64,000 bases of DNA, taken from NCBI RefSeq assembly GCF_032144095.1, contig NZ_JAVSNJ010000005.1, forward strand, positions 1-64,000, in the 5' to 3' direction. The DNA is from Sphaerochaeta sp032144095 (lineage in GTDB: Bacteria; Spirochaetota; Spirochaetia; Sphaerochaetales; Sphaerochaetaceae). The position numbers were made by a program, and so were the translations under genes. Under the pieces are notes generated by a model. It worked only from the letters and a program-made list of their open reading frames with translations, did not search any database and had not been told where the DNA came from. Shown here piece after piece: positions 8,416 to 18,169 of this stretch (positions are counted from its first letter, which is position 1; each line of letters opens with the position of its first letter).

Positions 8416-9414
8416 ATGGAAAAAATCAGTATCATTGTCCCTGTATATAATGCTGAACATACTCTTGCTTACTGCTTGGAAAGTATTGTTAGGCAAACAT
8501 ATACAAACCTTGAAATCCTTTTGATCAATGATGGCTCAAAGGATTCCAGCCTAGAAATTTGTAAAAGATATCAAGCAACTGATTCAAGAATAATTATAAT
8601 AGATACAGAAAACCACGGAGTCTCAAGAGCAAGAAATGAAGGTATTGCAATTGCTCAAGGGACCTTTGTTGGATTTGTCGATTCAGACGACTGGATTGAT
8701 GATGCTATGTTTGAGAAGTTATATGAGGGTATCAAATCCGATGATAACTGCTGTATGTCGATTATTGGGGTTTACAATGATGGTTGGACCGAGTATCTAG
8801 ACCGCCTTTGCTTAGGAGCCTTAAAAACTTGTATATCTGCCAAACAAGCAATTGAAGAAATTACAAAAAAGAGAGGTCTGCGTGGTTATCTGTGGAATAA
8901 ATTATTTTATAATACAGGCCTATTGCTGGATGAAGAATTAACAGTTTGTGAAGACCTAGAATATGTTGTAAGATATATTATTTTTAATCCGTCAAAAAGT
9001 GTAAGTGTTCTCAATACCAAAGGCTACCACTACAAGGTTTTAGAGAATCATGATTTTGCATATTTGGGATACGGGTTTTCCAAAACATATGCCAAGATAT
9101 GTTCTTATGAAAAGGTGTTATCTCTTTTTGATGATTCCAATGGGAAGGCCTTAAGCAATATCAAGTCTGCATCTTGTATGGTTTGCTATGACTTGTTAGT
9201 TTTTTGGTATGCTCTTCCAAAAGTAGAAAGGGTAAAACCTTTTTATGATGAGTATATTCCCACAATTAAGCGTACATTTCTCCAATATTATCAAGAAGCT
9301 CTCGATATGGGAACAAGTCGAGAGAAAATTAAAATGGGCATTCTTCGCTATTGTCCAATACTATTAGTAGGAATATTGACCATTAAAAGGAACATAACAA
9401 AGAGGAAACAATGA
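8416..9414 (+). CDS. Glycosyltransferase family 2 protein
   Basis: This 332-residue GT-A enzyme has the N-terminal IIVPVYNAEHTLAYCLESI and LLINDGSKDSS motifs and the metal-binding DSDD at about residues 92-95 (GFVDSDDWID). The C-terminal half is variable and presumably binds the acceptor. Its last four bases overlap the start of the next glycosyltransferase (ATGA), so they are translationally coupled. The role is addition of one sugar of the repeat unit at the cytoplasmic face of the membrane. Confidence 0.9.
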   Translation: MEKISIIVPVYNAEHTLAYCLESIVRQTYTNLEILLINDGSKDSSLEICKRYQATDSRIIIIDTENHGVSRARNEGIAIAQGTFVGFVDSDDWIDDAMFEKLYEGIKSDDNCCMSIIGVYNDGWTEYLDRLCLGALKTCISAKQAIEEITKKRGLRGYLWNKLFYNTGLLLDEELTVCEDLEYVVRYIIFNPSKSVSVLNTKGYHYKVLENHDFAYLGYGFSKTYAKICSYEKVLSLFDDSNGKALSNIKSASCMVCYDLLVFWYALPKVERVKPFYDEYIPTIKRTFLQYYQEALDMGTSREKIKMGILRYCPILLVGILTIKRNITKRKQ

Positions 9415-10439
9415 AATATAGTGTGATTGTTCCTGTATATAATGCTGAGCGATACCTTAAAAGATGTATTGATTCAGTTATTAACCAAACTTTTTTTGAT
9501 TGGGAACTAATTCTTGTTAATGACGGATCATCTGATTCTTCTCCTATGATTTGTGATGAATATACAAAAAACTATCCTGGGAAAATATATACAATCCATC
9601 AAAACAACTGTGGGGTATTGTGTGCACGAAGGGTAGGCATTGCTTATGCTCAGGGAGAATATCTATGTTTCTTGGATTCTGATGACTACTGGGATGCTAA
9701 TCTTCTGAATGAGATTGATATTTTTCAGGTTGAGTATGATTCCGATATCATAGTGTTTGGATTTCGGAAAGTTGGGTTTGCTCAATCAAAAAACAAGGAA
9801 GAACTTCCTACTGACCAACTTTTTTTATACCAAGGAAAAGATATGCAATTTATCTATGAGAGGATTGTAGCGGGGAAGATGTCTTCACTTTGGGCCCAAG
9901 TAGTACGAAGAGCTATCATTGATTTTTCTACCGATTATACCAATTATTATCATATTTTTATTGGTGAAGATTTGTTACAAAATCTGGCTTTTGTTGACAA
10001 GGCTTCATCTGTTCTTCTTGTTCCTAATGCTTTTTACAACTATTTTTATAATGAAGAAGGTCTCACTAGAAGAAAACTAACCCCACTTTATCTCGATTCT
10101 CATGTATTCGTGCAAGAACAATTATTTTCATATGCAAAGAAATGGATTATTCCTTTAGATCCAATATATCAATCCTTCAGGAATGTTTTTTATAAATGTT
10201 TTAAAAGCTTTTACCAAGATGCACTATTCTCTCCTATATATACAAAACAAGAACAAAGACAAATAATTGTATATCTTTCATCAGGCATTTGTAAAACGTA
10301 TCTTGCACACGTAAATATTGTGTGGGATCATAAAAGATGTTCACTCTGTCTGTTTTTATTGAAGCGTGGAAATTTTCGAATGCTGCAAATGGTATTGTTT
10401 TTTTTTCGTATTCTAAACATGATAAAAAATGCATACTGA
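9411..10439 (+). CDS. Glycosyltransferase family 2 protein
   Basis: This 342-residue GT-A enzyme is similar in plan to its upstream neighbour: SVIVPVYNAERYLKRCI, LILVNDGSSDSSPMI, NCGVLCARRVGI and the DSDDYW metal site near residue 91. It differs downstream, with an IVAGKMSSLWAQVVRR segment and a GEDLLQNL acidic motif near residue 185, as often seen in the C-terminal half of polysaccharide GT2 enzymes. It is coupled to the preceding gene by a 4-base overlap. Specificity is unknown. Confidence 0.9.
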   Translation: MKYSVIVPVYNAERYLKRCIDSVINQTFFDWELILVNDGSSDSSPMICDEYTKNYPGKIYTIHQNNCGVLCARRVGIAYAQGEYLCFLDSDDYWDANLLNEIDIFQVEYDSDIIVFGFRKVGFAQSKNKEELPTDQLFLYQGKDMQFIYERIVAGKMSSLWAQVVRRAIIDFSTDYTNYYHIFIGEDLLQNLAFVDKASSVLLVPNAFYNYFYNEEGLTRRKLTPLYLDSHVFVQEQLFSYAKKWIIPLDPIYQSFRNVFYKCFKSFYQDALFSPIYTKQEQRQIIVYLSSGICKTYLAHVNIVWDHKRCSLCLFLLKRGNFRMLQMVLFFFRILNMIKNAY

Positions 10440-10473
10440 AAACTGAAATTAGCTCTGTTCGAGAGGAATAAAT

Positions 10474-12009
10474 TTGTCTAGAATATCAAATTCTGTAAAA
10501 AATTTTAAATTCGGAACTGTCGGGTATTTTATAAGTTATCTTGGTAACTTTGTGACTCGGAAGATATTTGTAATGTATCTTACCGTTGAGTACTTAGGTC
10601 TGAATGGGTTGTTTTCTAATATTCTTTCATTACTCTCCTTTGCAGAACTTGGGATAGGAACGGCAATTTGTTTTAGTTTATACAAACCGTTGGCATTCAA
10701 TGAAATTGATAAGATTCAAGCACTTATGCAGTTGTTTAGAAAAGCATATACAACAATTGGCCTGCTTATTCTTGGAATTGGACTATCACTTATTCCTTTG
10801 CTCCCTTCTATCTTGGGGGAAGTTCCAGAAATCCCTCACATTAATTTCATTTATAGCTTATTTGTTATAAACTCTGGAATTAGCTATTTTTTAGGATATA
10901 AGAGAACTCTTTTGATAGCAGATCAAAAAAAATACTTGGATACAACATATTATTATGGTTTCCAGGTTGTCAAATATGTATTGCAGGTTATTGTTTTAGT
11001 ATTTACAAATAACTATATTCTGTTCTTATCTGTAATGCTATTCACGACAGTTGTTGAAAATCTTGTGATTAGCCAAAAAGCGAATAAAATTTATCCTTTT
11101 CTCTTGGAGAAGGGGAAAAAAACTCTCGATCGAGATGAAAAGTTAAAAATACAAAAAAATGTATTTGCACTTATATTTCATAAGCTTGGTTCCGTTGTTA
11201 TTAGTGGAACGGATAATATTCTTATGGTGAAATTTGTGAATCTTGCAAGTGCGGGTATCAATTCAAACTATGTGATGATAACTTCTGCGCTCAACAGTGT
11301 ACTTGGTATCGCATATAACTCAATATCGGCAAGTGTTGGTAATTTGGTTGTAGAAAATCAGCTACAGAAAAGTAAGAGTATATTTGATGAATTGTATTTC
11401 GTCTCCGCTTGGCTTGTTGGATTTTCCTCTATCTGTCTCCTGATATTATTAAATTCTTTTATCTCTTTATGGCTTGGCACAGTATATCTGTTTGAACCTA
11501 AAATTGTCTTTGTTATTGTCATTAATTTTTATTTGTATGGAATGTTGCGGCCTGTAAGGACCTTCCATTCGTCTATGGGTTTATTCTGGTATGATAGATA
11601 TAAACCTGTGATTGAATCATTGATTAATTTAGGAGCTTCCATCTATCTTGCCCAGAAGATTGGCTTGGTTGGTATACTTATTGGAACGGCAATTAGTACG
11701 ATCACAACTTGCTTCTGGTTTGAACCTTATGTGTTGTTTAGGTTTGGTTTGAAACTCCCTGTCAGAGAATATTTTTATAAATATATTCTTTACACCCTTG
11801 TGACAATAGTAATCGGTTGGATTACCTATGGTATAGTAAATTCCGTATCTATTAAAAACGGATATTTAGATTTTCTAATTTCTATGGTTCTTTGCGCTGT
11901 TGTGCCTAATTCCATATATTTGTTAACTTATTATCGTTCAAGAGATTTTGGCCATGTGAAAAGGGAAATGATACACGTTTTTCAACACATGAAAAAAAGA
12001 GGGAAATAA
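10474..12009 (+). CDS. Polysaccharide flippase (Wzx/MATE-like, oligosaccharide flippase family)
   Basis: This 511-residue integral membrane protein has about 12-14 hydrophobic segments. The N-terminal SYLGNFVTRKIFVMYLTVEYLGLNGLF is characteristic of the O-antigen/teichoic-acid flippase group. Such proteins move undecaprenyl-linked repeat units from the inner to the outer face of the cytoplasmic membrane. The start is TTG at 10474 after GAGAGGA. It is placed among glycosyltransferases and a Wzy-like polymerase, which fits a Wzx/Wzy-dependent pathway. Confidence 0.88.
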   Translation: MSRISNSVKNFKFGTVGYFISYLGNFVTRKIFVMYLTVEYLGLNGLFSNILSLLSFAELGIGTAICFSLYKPLAFNEIDKIQALMQLFRKAYTTIGLLILGIGLSLIPLLPSILGEVPEIPHINFIYSLFVINSGISYFLGYKRTLLIADQKKYLDTTYYYGFQVVKYVLQVIVLVFTNNYILFLSVMLFTTVVENLVISQKANKIYPFLLEKGKKTLDRDEKLKIQKNVFALIFHKLGSVVISGTDNILMVKFVNLASAGINSNYVMITSALNSVLGIAYNSISASVGNLVVENQLQKSKSIFDELYFVSAWLVGFSSICLLILLNSFISLWLGTVYLFEPKIVFVIVINFYLYGMLRPVRTFHSSMGLFWYDRYKPVIESLINLGASIYLAQKIGLVGILIGTAISTITTCFWFEPYVLFRFGLKLPVREYFYKYILYTLVTIVIGWITYGIVNSVSIKNGYLDFLISMVLCAVVPNSIYLLTYYRSRDFGHVKREMIHVFQHMKKRGK

Positions 12010-12053
12010 GCTGAAGATTTTTAGTATAAAAACAAAATTGTGATAGGTATGTA

Positions 12054-12082
12054 TTTCTAAATAACTATAGCTTTTTTATAAT
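12054..12082 (+). promoter_or_regulatory. Possible promoter inside the cassette
   Basis: A perfect TATAAT at 12077-12082 is preceded 17 bases upstream by a weak TTTCTA. It lies in the 109-base gap between the flippase and the next glycosyltransferase, the longest gap in this part of the cassette. Confidence 0.3.
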
Positions 12083-12121
12083 ACACTCCTTGTCCTATAG
12101 GGGTCTTAAAAGAGGGAATTG

Positions 12122-13018
12122 ATGGAGAAATGTAAGGTTTCTGTAATAATAACAACCTACAAGCGTCCTTTTGAAATCTTATCAAGGGCCATTGACAGTG
12201 CGTTAACACAAACTCACCAAAACTTTGAAATCATCGTTGTTGATGATAGCCCTGACAGCCCAGAACGAGAAATGCTAAAAAATCGGGTGAAAGAAGTGTA
12301 TTCTGACAGATTGCTATACATCCAAAATCCTAAGAATCTTGGAGCATGTGCATCTAGAAATATAGCCATCAAGTGCTCAACAGGACAGTATATTGCGTTG
12401 CTTGACGATGATGACCAATGGCTTCCAAATAAAAATGCATTGATGTTGCAGTGTTTCGGCAGTGGGGAGATAGGGCTCGTCTATTGTAACTACCTTACCT
12501 ATCATAATGGAGCTCCTATTAGGGTTAAAGCGAGGAAAAAATATGATGGGAGTGTCTTGCCTCAATTGCTTGAATCCAACTTCATTGGAGGCTGCTCCAT
12601 CCCTCTTATCCCTCGTAAGGTATTTGACGACTGTGGTATGTTTGATGAAAGATTACCTGCTTCCCAAGATACTGACCTGTATAGAAGGATTGCAAAAAAA
12701 TACCAGATCAAATATTTAGATGACCCTTTGGTGATCTATCATTTCAGTGATGTTTCTATCAGCAGTTCCCAGGAAAGACAGATTCGTGGGCGACTTATGC
12801 TCTTGGAAAAATACAAAGAGGAATACGCGGCATATCCAAAAATAAAAATGACATACTTTGGTGATATTTTTGTTGGGCTTATTGCCTCGAAGCGTTCAGA
12901 AGAAGCCTGGGCACTCTTTAGGAAAGAGTGCGGTCTGTCTTTTATCTCATTTGTAGGTATACTGCCATTTTGGGGGAAAGGTTTGATTAAAAAAATCTAT
13001 TGGTCGTTTTTTAAATAA
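12122..13018 (+). CDS. Glycosyltransferase family 2 protein
   Basis: This 298-residue GT-A enzyme has SVIITTYKRPFEILSRAI, an IIVVDDSPDSPER segment, LGACASRNIAI and the metal-binding DDDDQW at about residues 92-97. A TTG lies one codon upstream, but the ATG is preferred behind GAGGG. The GGCSIPLIPRKVFDDCGMFDE segment is typical of polysaccharide GT2 enzymes that recognise the acceptor with this loop. It follows the flippase and precedes the polymerase. Confidence 0.9.
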   Translation: MEKCKVSVIITTYKRPFEILSRAIDSALTQTHQNFEIIVVDDSPDSPEREMLKNRVKEVYSDRLLYIQNPKNLGACASRNIAIKCSTGQYIALLDDDDQWLPNKNALMLQCFGSGEIGLVYCNYLTYHNGAPIRVKARKKYDGSVLPQLLESNFIGGCSIPLIPRKVFDDCGMFDERLPASQDTDLYRRIAKKYQIKYLDDPLVIYHFSDVSISSSQERQIRGRLMLLEKYKEEYAAYPKIKMTYFGDIFVGLIASKRSEEAWALFRKECGLSFISFVGILPFWGKGLIKKIYWSFFK

Positions 13019-13038
13019 TCAAGAAGAATGGGGAAACA

Positions 13039-14244
13039 ATGCAAAAAATAGAAAAACTACTTTCAGCCAAATTAAGCGGAAAAGACAAACCAAATATTTC
13101 AATTTTCATGCAAATCCTTATATATTTGAATCTGTATATTTATATATATGATGGATTTTGGGACATTCCAAATAGAAAGGTTTTAGGTGTATCTTTAGCG
13201 TTGATTCTGTTGTTTGTGACTATTTGGAAACTAAGAAATGATATTGTATGGATAGATCTCATCATTTTTTCTTTGTTTCTGGGTATCCTTTTCTATGCTC
13301 GCTTTGTATCTCAGTGTGGCCGTACTTCTCTCTTGAATAACCTTCCATTACCGATGATCGGATTTTGTTTAGGCGTTTCTGTCAAATATTTGAGATGGCC
13401 TAAATGGAGCTTTTATTGCTATTCGATTTTTGCCTTGCTACCTTTTTTGTACACTTTTTTTGTCGTTAAAGCAGATATGGAATTTTTCGATCAATATATT
13501 CAGATGAATAGAAATTCAATCCCTTTGTTGTTGATATTGACATATTCTCTTTTAGCTATTGTTGAAGTGATGAATAATAGAAAAATGATGCCTTTGATAC
13601 CTCTCGCCATTATTGTCGTCTGCTCTTTTTATTCAAAAAGTAGAGCGGGGCTCTTGTTATCAATTGCATTGTTAATTCTCATTGTCGTATACGATGGCTG
13701 GCAATTTATTGGCAAGTGGAATTTTAAGGAACTTACTGATAAAATGCGCATAATTCTGATGCTTTGTGTTGCGGGGATTGGGTGTTTATTGGTTGCTATT
13801 ATAATTTATCTTTTTGCAAATTCTCGATTTGCTACCCAAGGGCTAGATGGCTCTCTTCGAGTCGAAATAGTCAAAGAATTAGTACAAGAGGTAACGTGGA
13901 AAAAAGCCCTAATTGGATTTATCCCTGACCTCTTTTCTTTGCATTCAAGAATTGATGCATCCTTTATAATGGCATTTTTATACCTAGGGATTATGTCGAT
14001 ATTTTTTATTATAGCGATTATTGTTGCTCTTGTTATTTTCTGGAACCATTCATTTATTTTGTTCTCAATATTGCTGATTCATACTGTGTATGGATTTGTT
14101 GAATATCTTTCACCCATAGAAATTGGTGATATAGTCTTAATTCCCTTGTTGTTGATAGCATTCTCATTGCACAAACCCCAAGCTTGGCTTAGTACGCATA
14201 AACCCATATCCCTTGTAAGATTGGTCTGTATCCATAATAAATAA
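13039..14244 (+). CDS. O-antigen polymerase-like membrane protein (Wzy-like)
   Basis: This 401-residue protein has about ten transmembrane segments and one large polar loop at about residues 265-305. The SKSRAGLLLSIALLIL motif near residue 198 resembles the conserved SRAG/SRGG loop of Wzy/WaaL proteins, and the pattern of Arg residues before the loop fits. The expected role is polymerisation of flipped repeat units at the outer face of the membrane. Sequence conservation in this family is low, so assignment rests on topology, this motif and its place after the flippase and glycosyltransferases. Confidence 0.75.
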   Translation: MQKIEKLLSAKLSGKDKPNISIFMQILIYLNLYIYIYDGFWDIPNRKVLGVSLALILLFVTIWKLRNDIVWIDLIIFSLFLGILFYARFVSQCGRTSLLNNLPLPMIGFCLGVSVKYLRWPKWSFYCYSIFALLPFLYTFFVVKADMEFFDQYIQMNRNSIPLLLILTYSLLAIVEVMNNRKMMPLIPLAIIVVCSFYSKSRAGLLLSIALLILIVVYDGWQFIGKWNFKELTDKMRIILMLCVAGIGCLLVAIIIYLFANSRFATQGLDGSLRVEIVKELVQEVTWKKALIGFIPDLFSLHSRIDASFIMAFLYLGIMSIFFIIAIIVALVIFWNHSFILFSILLIHTVYGFVEYLSPIEIGDIVLIPLLLIAFSLHKPQAWLSTHKPISLVRLVCIHNK

Positions 14245-14325
14245 TCTGTTCCTTAAAATTGAAATATAAAGAATCGGATGGAAGTTTCCATTCTGCTGAT
14301 GAAGATTGACGGAGGTGTTAGTAAT

Positions 14326-15291
14326 ATGGGTAGACAACATAATGTTTTGTACCGGAAAGAGTTTGGTTTCGTGCTACAAACACATGCACGATTCCTAAAG
14401 ATATGTAAAAAATTTACAAAAGGATATTTAAAAGAACAAATATATGATAGAGATCATGCTCTAAAAGGGGCATGGTTACGTTCTCATTTCAGTGATACCA
14501 TCTCTAGCCTTGTTGCACAGTATTATGCAACCGGTTCAAGTTCCCTAGCGAAACCTTCCAAGAAATATATTTGGATGTTCTGGTGGCAGGCAAATCATCA
14601 AGAACTTCCTGTCATTCGCACATGCATAGATAGTATTAAAAAGCATATGCCCGACGATGCAGAACTAATCATTCTGACCAAAGATAACTTGGCAGAATAC
14701 TGCTCAATCCCTGATCATATTTACAAGAAACTAGAAACAGGTATCATCACCCTTACTCATTTTTCAGATATTGTGCGGGTAACCGCCCTTGCCGATAGAG
14801 GAGGTCTTTGGCTAGATGCCACCATCTTCGCAACGGCTGATTTCTCCTATGCGTTTGAGGGGCCTTTCTGGAGTATCAAAAAACCTGGGAGCACCCATAA
14901 GTTTGTTCCTAGGGGACGCTGGACCATCTATGCTATTGGTTCTGAAAAAAACAGCATTATATTCTACCTCATGAAAGAACTCTTTTCTCAATATTGGGCT
15001 CACTACAATGTAATGCTTGACTATTTCTTAGTGGACTTGTTCATGAATTTTTTGTATGAAAACGTTGAAGAAGTCAAAACTCTAATTGATGGTGTTCAAC
15101 CAAACAATATCCAGGTTTTAGGAATGCAAGGAAGCCTGCAAGATTTTTGGAACCCATCTCTAGTTGATGGATTGATGAAAGATACTCAGTTGTTTAAGCT
15201 TTCTTGGAAACAGCAGGTCCCTGTAACTATTGATGAAAAAATGACCTTGTATGGCTGGTTCCTCTCACAAGATACAGCAAAGATATTTTAG
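14326..15291 (+). CDS. Capsular polysaccharide synthesis protein (GT32-like glycosyltransferase)
   Basis: This 321-residue protein matches the Caps_synth/Gly_transf_sug plan: KYIWMFWWQANHQELPVIRTC, then LIILTKDNLAEYCSIPDHI and FSDIVRVTALADRGGLWLDATI, where the DxD-like metal site is replaced by the LWLDA form. This family is usually an alpha-glycosyltransferase with a GT-A fold. I chose the ATG at 14326, which has a GGAGGT site. A longer frame begins at 14278 with no comparable site. It is the last ordinary transferase before the phospho-decoration module. Confidence 0.78.
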   Translation: MGRQHNVLYRKEFGFVLQTHARFLKICKKFTKGYLKEQIYDRDHALKGAWLRSHFSDTISSLVAQYYATGSSSLAKPSKKYIWMFWWQANHQELPVIRTCIDSIKKHMPDDAELIILTKDNLAEYCSIPDHIYKKLETGIITLTHFSDIVRVTALADRGGLWLDATIFATADFSYAFEGPFWSIKKPGSTHKFVPRGRWTIYAIGSEKNSIIFYLMKELFSQYWAHYNVMLDYFLVDLFMNFLYENVEEVKTLIDGVQPNNIQVLGMQGSLQDFWNPSLVDGLMKDTQLFKLSWKQQVPVTIDEKMTLYGWFLSQDTAKIF

Positions 15292-15416
15292 TGGAAAATA
15301 TTTATTTTCCTATCTTTTCCGGTATTTCAAATGTGTTATTGTTTCTTTTGTACCGCCCTCATGGTACGTTAGTTGTGCATATTTGTATTTGGCTGAAATG
15401 GTTTGGGGAGTAATGA

Positions 15417-18155
15417 ATGGGTACTTTTTTATATACTATACTTGTCTATCCGTTAGAGATGTTCGTGGAGTTTGTATATGCATTCTTTTACAAAGGTTTT
15501 AAGAATCCAGGGCTCTCCATTGCAGCAATTAGTGTCATTGTAAATCTCTTGGCTCTACCCCTCTACAATATTGCTGAATCCCTGCAGAAGAAAGAACGTG
15601 ATGAGCGTTTACGGCTTCAACCTGGCATTTCCAGGATAAAGGCAGCCTTCAAGGGTGATGAGCAGTATATGATGCTCTCTACCTTCTATAAACAGAATCA
15701 CTATCACCCGGCATATGCCTTACGAAGTTCAATAAGCCTGATCATCCAAGTTCCATTTTTTATTGCTGCATACCACTTTCTGTCTCATCTTCAACAACTT
15801 CAAGGGCAAAGCTTTTTATTCATCCCTAACCTGGGGGCTCCTGATGGGTTCCTCTCATTTGGCGAAATTTCGATTAATCTTTTACCTATTGTTATGACAC
15901 TCATCAATGTTATCGCGGGGGCTATCTACACCAAGGGGTTCCCTCTTCGGGATAAGGTCCAGCTATATGGTATGGCTGGTTTGTTTCTTGTCCTGTTGTA
16001 TACCTCTCCTGCTGGTCTTGTCCTGTATTGGACCTTAAACAATGTCTTTTCGTTGGTCAAGAATATCTTCTATAAATTAAAGCAACCCTTGAAAGTCTCC
16101 TATTTTATCGCCACCTTTGGGACTTTAGCTTTGGCTACTGCCATGTGGATAGGGCATCCAACTCTCACAGACTCTGAAAGGATACTCCTTGTGGGTGGGG
16201 TCCTCTTTGTTGCTTTTCTTCCCTTGCTGCTTTGGATAGTTACTATAAGCTACAATCAATTTCTTGCAAAATTTGCTGAAAATAGGAAACAAAGGAACCT
16301 TATATTTCTCCTTTCTGGATTATTACTCTTTCTTATAAACGGAGTAGTTATACCTGCTAATCTAATTGCTTCTTCTACTATTGAGTTTTCATATGTGGGG
16401 ACCGTAGATAACCCTCTCTTCTATGTGGGTAATACAGCAAGTATTTTCTTCGGATTGTGGGTAGTCTGGTCGGGTTTTATCTATGCGATGGGGAAAAAGA
16501 AGATGAAAGCAATTTTCTCTTTCCTGCTTTGCATCCTTTCTTTGACTGCCTTGGTGAATCTCTTTGTCTTTAAAGGTAACTATGGATTAGTCAGCAGGCT
16601 TCTTCAATTTGATGATGCTTCTTTTCTGACTGCTGATAAGGTTTTTGTGGTTGCTCCCTTTGCTGTAATTGCTATTATTTGTGTTGTATGCCTAGTTTTG
16701 TTGAATTGGAACAAAGCTCACTATCTTTCTACCTTGCTGATCATCCTCACCCTCACCGCAGCAGTTAGCGGATTAGTTTCCTGTTTTACTATACAGAGTG
16801 AATATAAGGCTCATCAGAAAAATGTACTTGAACGAAATGCTCTCTTTGATGAAGCTGCAGAGATAAAACCTGTATTTCATCTCTCCAAAACGGGTAAGAA
16901 TGTCGTCTATATATTCCTTGATAGAGCCTTTAATTTCTATTTCCCATATATTTATGAGCAGTTTCCTGAAATGCAGCAACAATTCAAAGGCTTTGTCTAT
17001 TATCCAAATACGATCTCCTTTGGGCGTAATACACTGCTTGGTTCACCTGCAATGATGGGTGGATACGAATACTCCCCAGAAGCAATGAACGCAAGACCAT
17101 CAGAAAAACTGGTAGACAAACATAATGAGGCCTCCTTAGTGCTTCCCAAACTCTTTCTTGACAATGGATATTCGGTCACCATTACGGACCCTCCTTATTG
17201 CAATTATAAATGGGAAGGAGATTACACCCCATTTGATCAATATCCAGAAATGCAAGTTATGCAACATAAAGGAAAATTTTCCATCAATTACAAGGATGAG
17301 TTTAGTGATGTATTAAGTTGGAACAAAGAGTATGAAAGTACAATCATTACAAAACGTCTGCCTCTCTTCTCCATCCTGAAAACAACGCTCCCAATTGTAC
17401 GGAGAACATTGTATGAGAAAGGAGGGTATTTTCTTGCATTCGGCAATTCACAAAACACTGAAGAGTTTATTGATCCATACGCACAACTGCATTATTTAAA
17501 GAACTTGACCGATTTTGAGGCTGAAGGAAATACCTACACCTTTATCTCCAATGACACCCCCCACCAACCCATGTTCTTGCAAGCTCCAAAGTACGAACCC
17601 CAGACTGTAGTTACCGATAGAAGTACTCCTTTGGATGATAATCCAGGAATGAGAGATGTGGACATCCATCATTACCATGCAAATGCAGCATCCTTGAGGC
17701 AAGTAGGACTTTGGTTTGCTTCGTTACAAGAAGCCGGGGTGTATGACAATACCCGGATCATTATTGTTGGCGACCACGGGTATGACCTGTATTCAACTTA
17801 CTTTGATGGATTTTCCAAGAACATGTATGAATATTCAACTTTTAATCCTTTACTGCTTTTCAAAGATTTTGGTGCAACAGGAGAGTATGTTGTTGATAAT
17901 TCCTTTATGGTAAATGCTGATGCTGCAGTATTTGCTGCAAGAGACCTTGGTTTTGCAGAGATAAATCCTTTTACTGGAAATGACCTCACAAAAATGGTTG
18001 ATAAGAAGAACCCAATCCTCTACACAGGTCCTGGTGACCCAAGCCATATTTCTGGAAATATCTTTAGCCATGATGTATTTCGACGTTACTCAATACACGA
18101 TTCCATATTTGAAGAGTCCAATTGGTCTTCAATTGGAAACCAAGAAACAAAATGA
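15417..18155 (+). CDS. YidC/Oxa1 domain fused to a sulfatase/alkaline-phosphatase-fold domain
   Basis: This is a 912-residue two-part membrane protein. Residues about 10-225 match the YidC/Oxa1 insertase core, with NPGLSIAAISVIVNLLALPL near the start, a PFFIAAYHFLSHL segment and TSPAGLVLYWTLNNVFSLVK. Residues about 230-470 add roughly six more hydrophobic segments. Residues about 490-870 form an extracytoplasmic alkaline-phosphatase-superfamily domain: NVVYIFLDRAF (metal ligand Asp502), GRNTLLGSP (likely nucleophile Thr539) and IIIVGDHGYD (Asp786, His787). LtaS-like, EptA-like and sulfatase enzymes share this layout. The catalytic half suggests transfer or release of a phospho-group at the membrane surface. 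The following TagF-like gene lies 14 bases away. The start follows a GGGGAG site. It is not the housekeeping YidC, which would lack the C-terminal half. Confidence 0.8.
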   Translation: MGTFLYTILVYPLEMFVEFVYAFFYKGFKNPGLSIAAISVIVNLLALPLYNIAESLQKKERDERLRLQPGISRIKAAFKGDEQYMMLSTFYKQNHYHPAYALRSSISLIIQVPFFIAAYHFLSHLQQLQGQSFLFIPNLGAPDGFLSFGEISINLLPIVMTLINVIAGAIYTKGFPLRDKVQLYGMAGLFLVLLYTSPAGLVLYWTLNNVFSLVKNIFYKLKQPLKVSYFIATFGTLALATAMWIGHPTLTDSERILLVGGVLFVAFLPLLLWIVTISYNQFLAKFAENRKQRNLIFLLSGLLLFLINGVVIPANLIASSTIEFSYVGTVDNPLFYVGNTASIFFGLWVVWSGFIYAMGKKKMKAIFSFLLCILSLTALVNLFVFKGNYGLVSRLLQFDDASFLTADKVFVVAPFAVIAIICVVCLVLLNWNKAHYLSTLLIILTLTAAVSGLVSCFTIQSEYKAHQKNVLERNALFDEAAEIKPVFHLSKTGKNVVYIFLDRAFNFYFPYIYEQFPEMQQQFKGFVYYPNTISFGRNTLLGSPAMMGGYEYSPEAMNARPSEKLVDKHNEASLVLPKLFLDNGYSVTITDPPYCNYKWEGDYTPFDQYPEMQVMQHKGKFSINYKDEFSDVLSWNKEYESTIITKRLPLFSILKTTLPIVRRTLYEKGGYFLAFGNSQNTEEFIDPYAQLHYLKNLTDFEAEGNTYTFISNDTPHQPMFLQAPKYEPQTVVTDRSTPLDDNPGMRDVDIHHYHANAASLRQVGLWFASLQEAGVYDNTRIIIVGDHGYDLYSTYFDGFSKNMYEYSTFNPLLLFKDFGATGEYVVDNSFMVNADAAVFAARDLGFAEINPFTGNDLTKMVDKKNPILYTGPGDPSHISGNIFSHDVFRRYSIHDSIFEESNWSSIGNQETK

Positions 18156-18169
18156 GGAATAATTAGGCA

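Noticed and set aside
15417..18155. Annotation as the housekeeping YidC insertase
   Set aside because: The large sulfatase-fold half and location in a polysaccharide locus do not fit.
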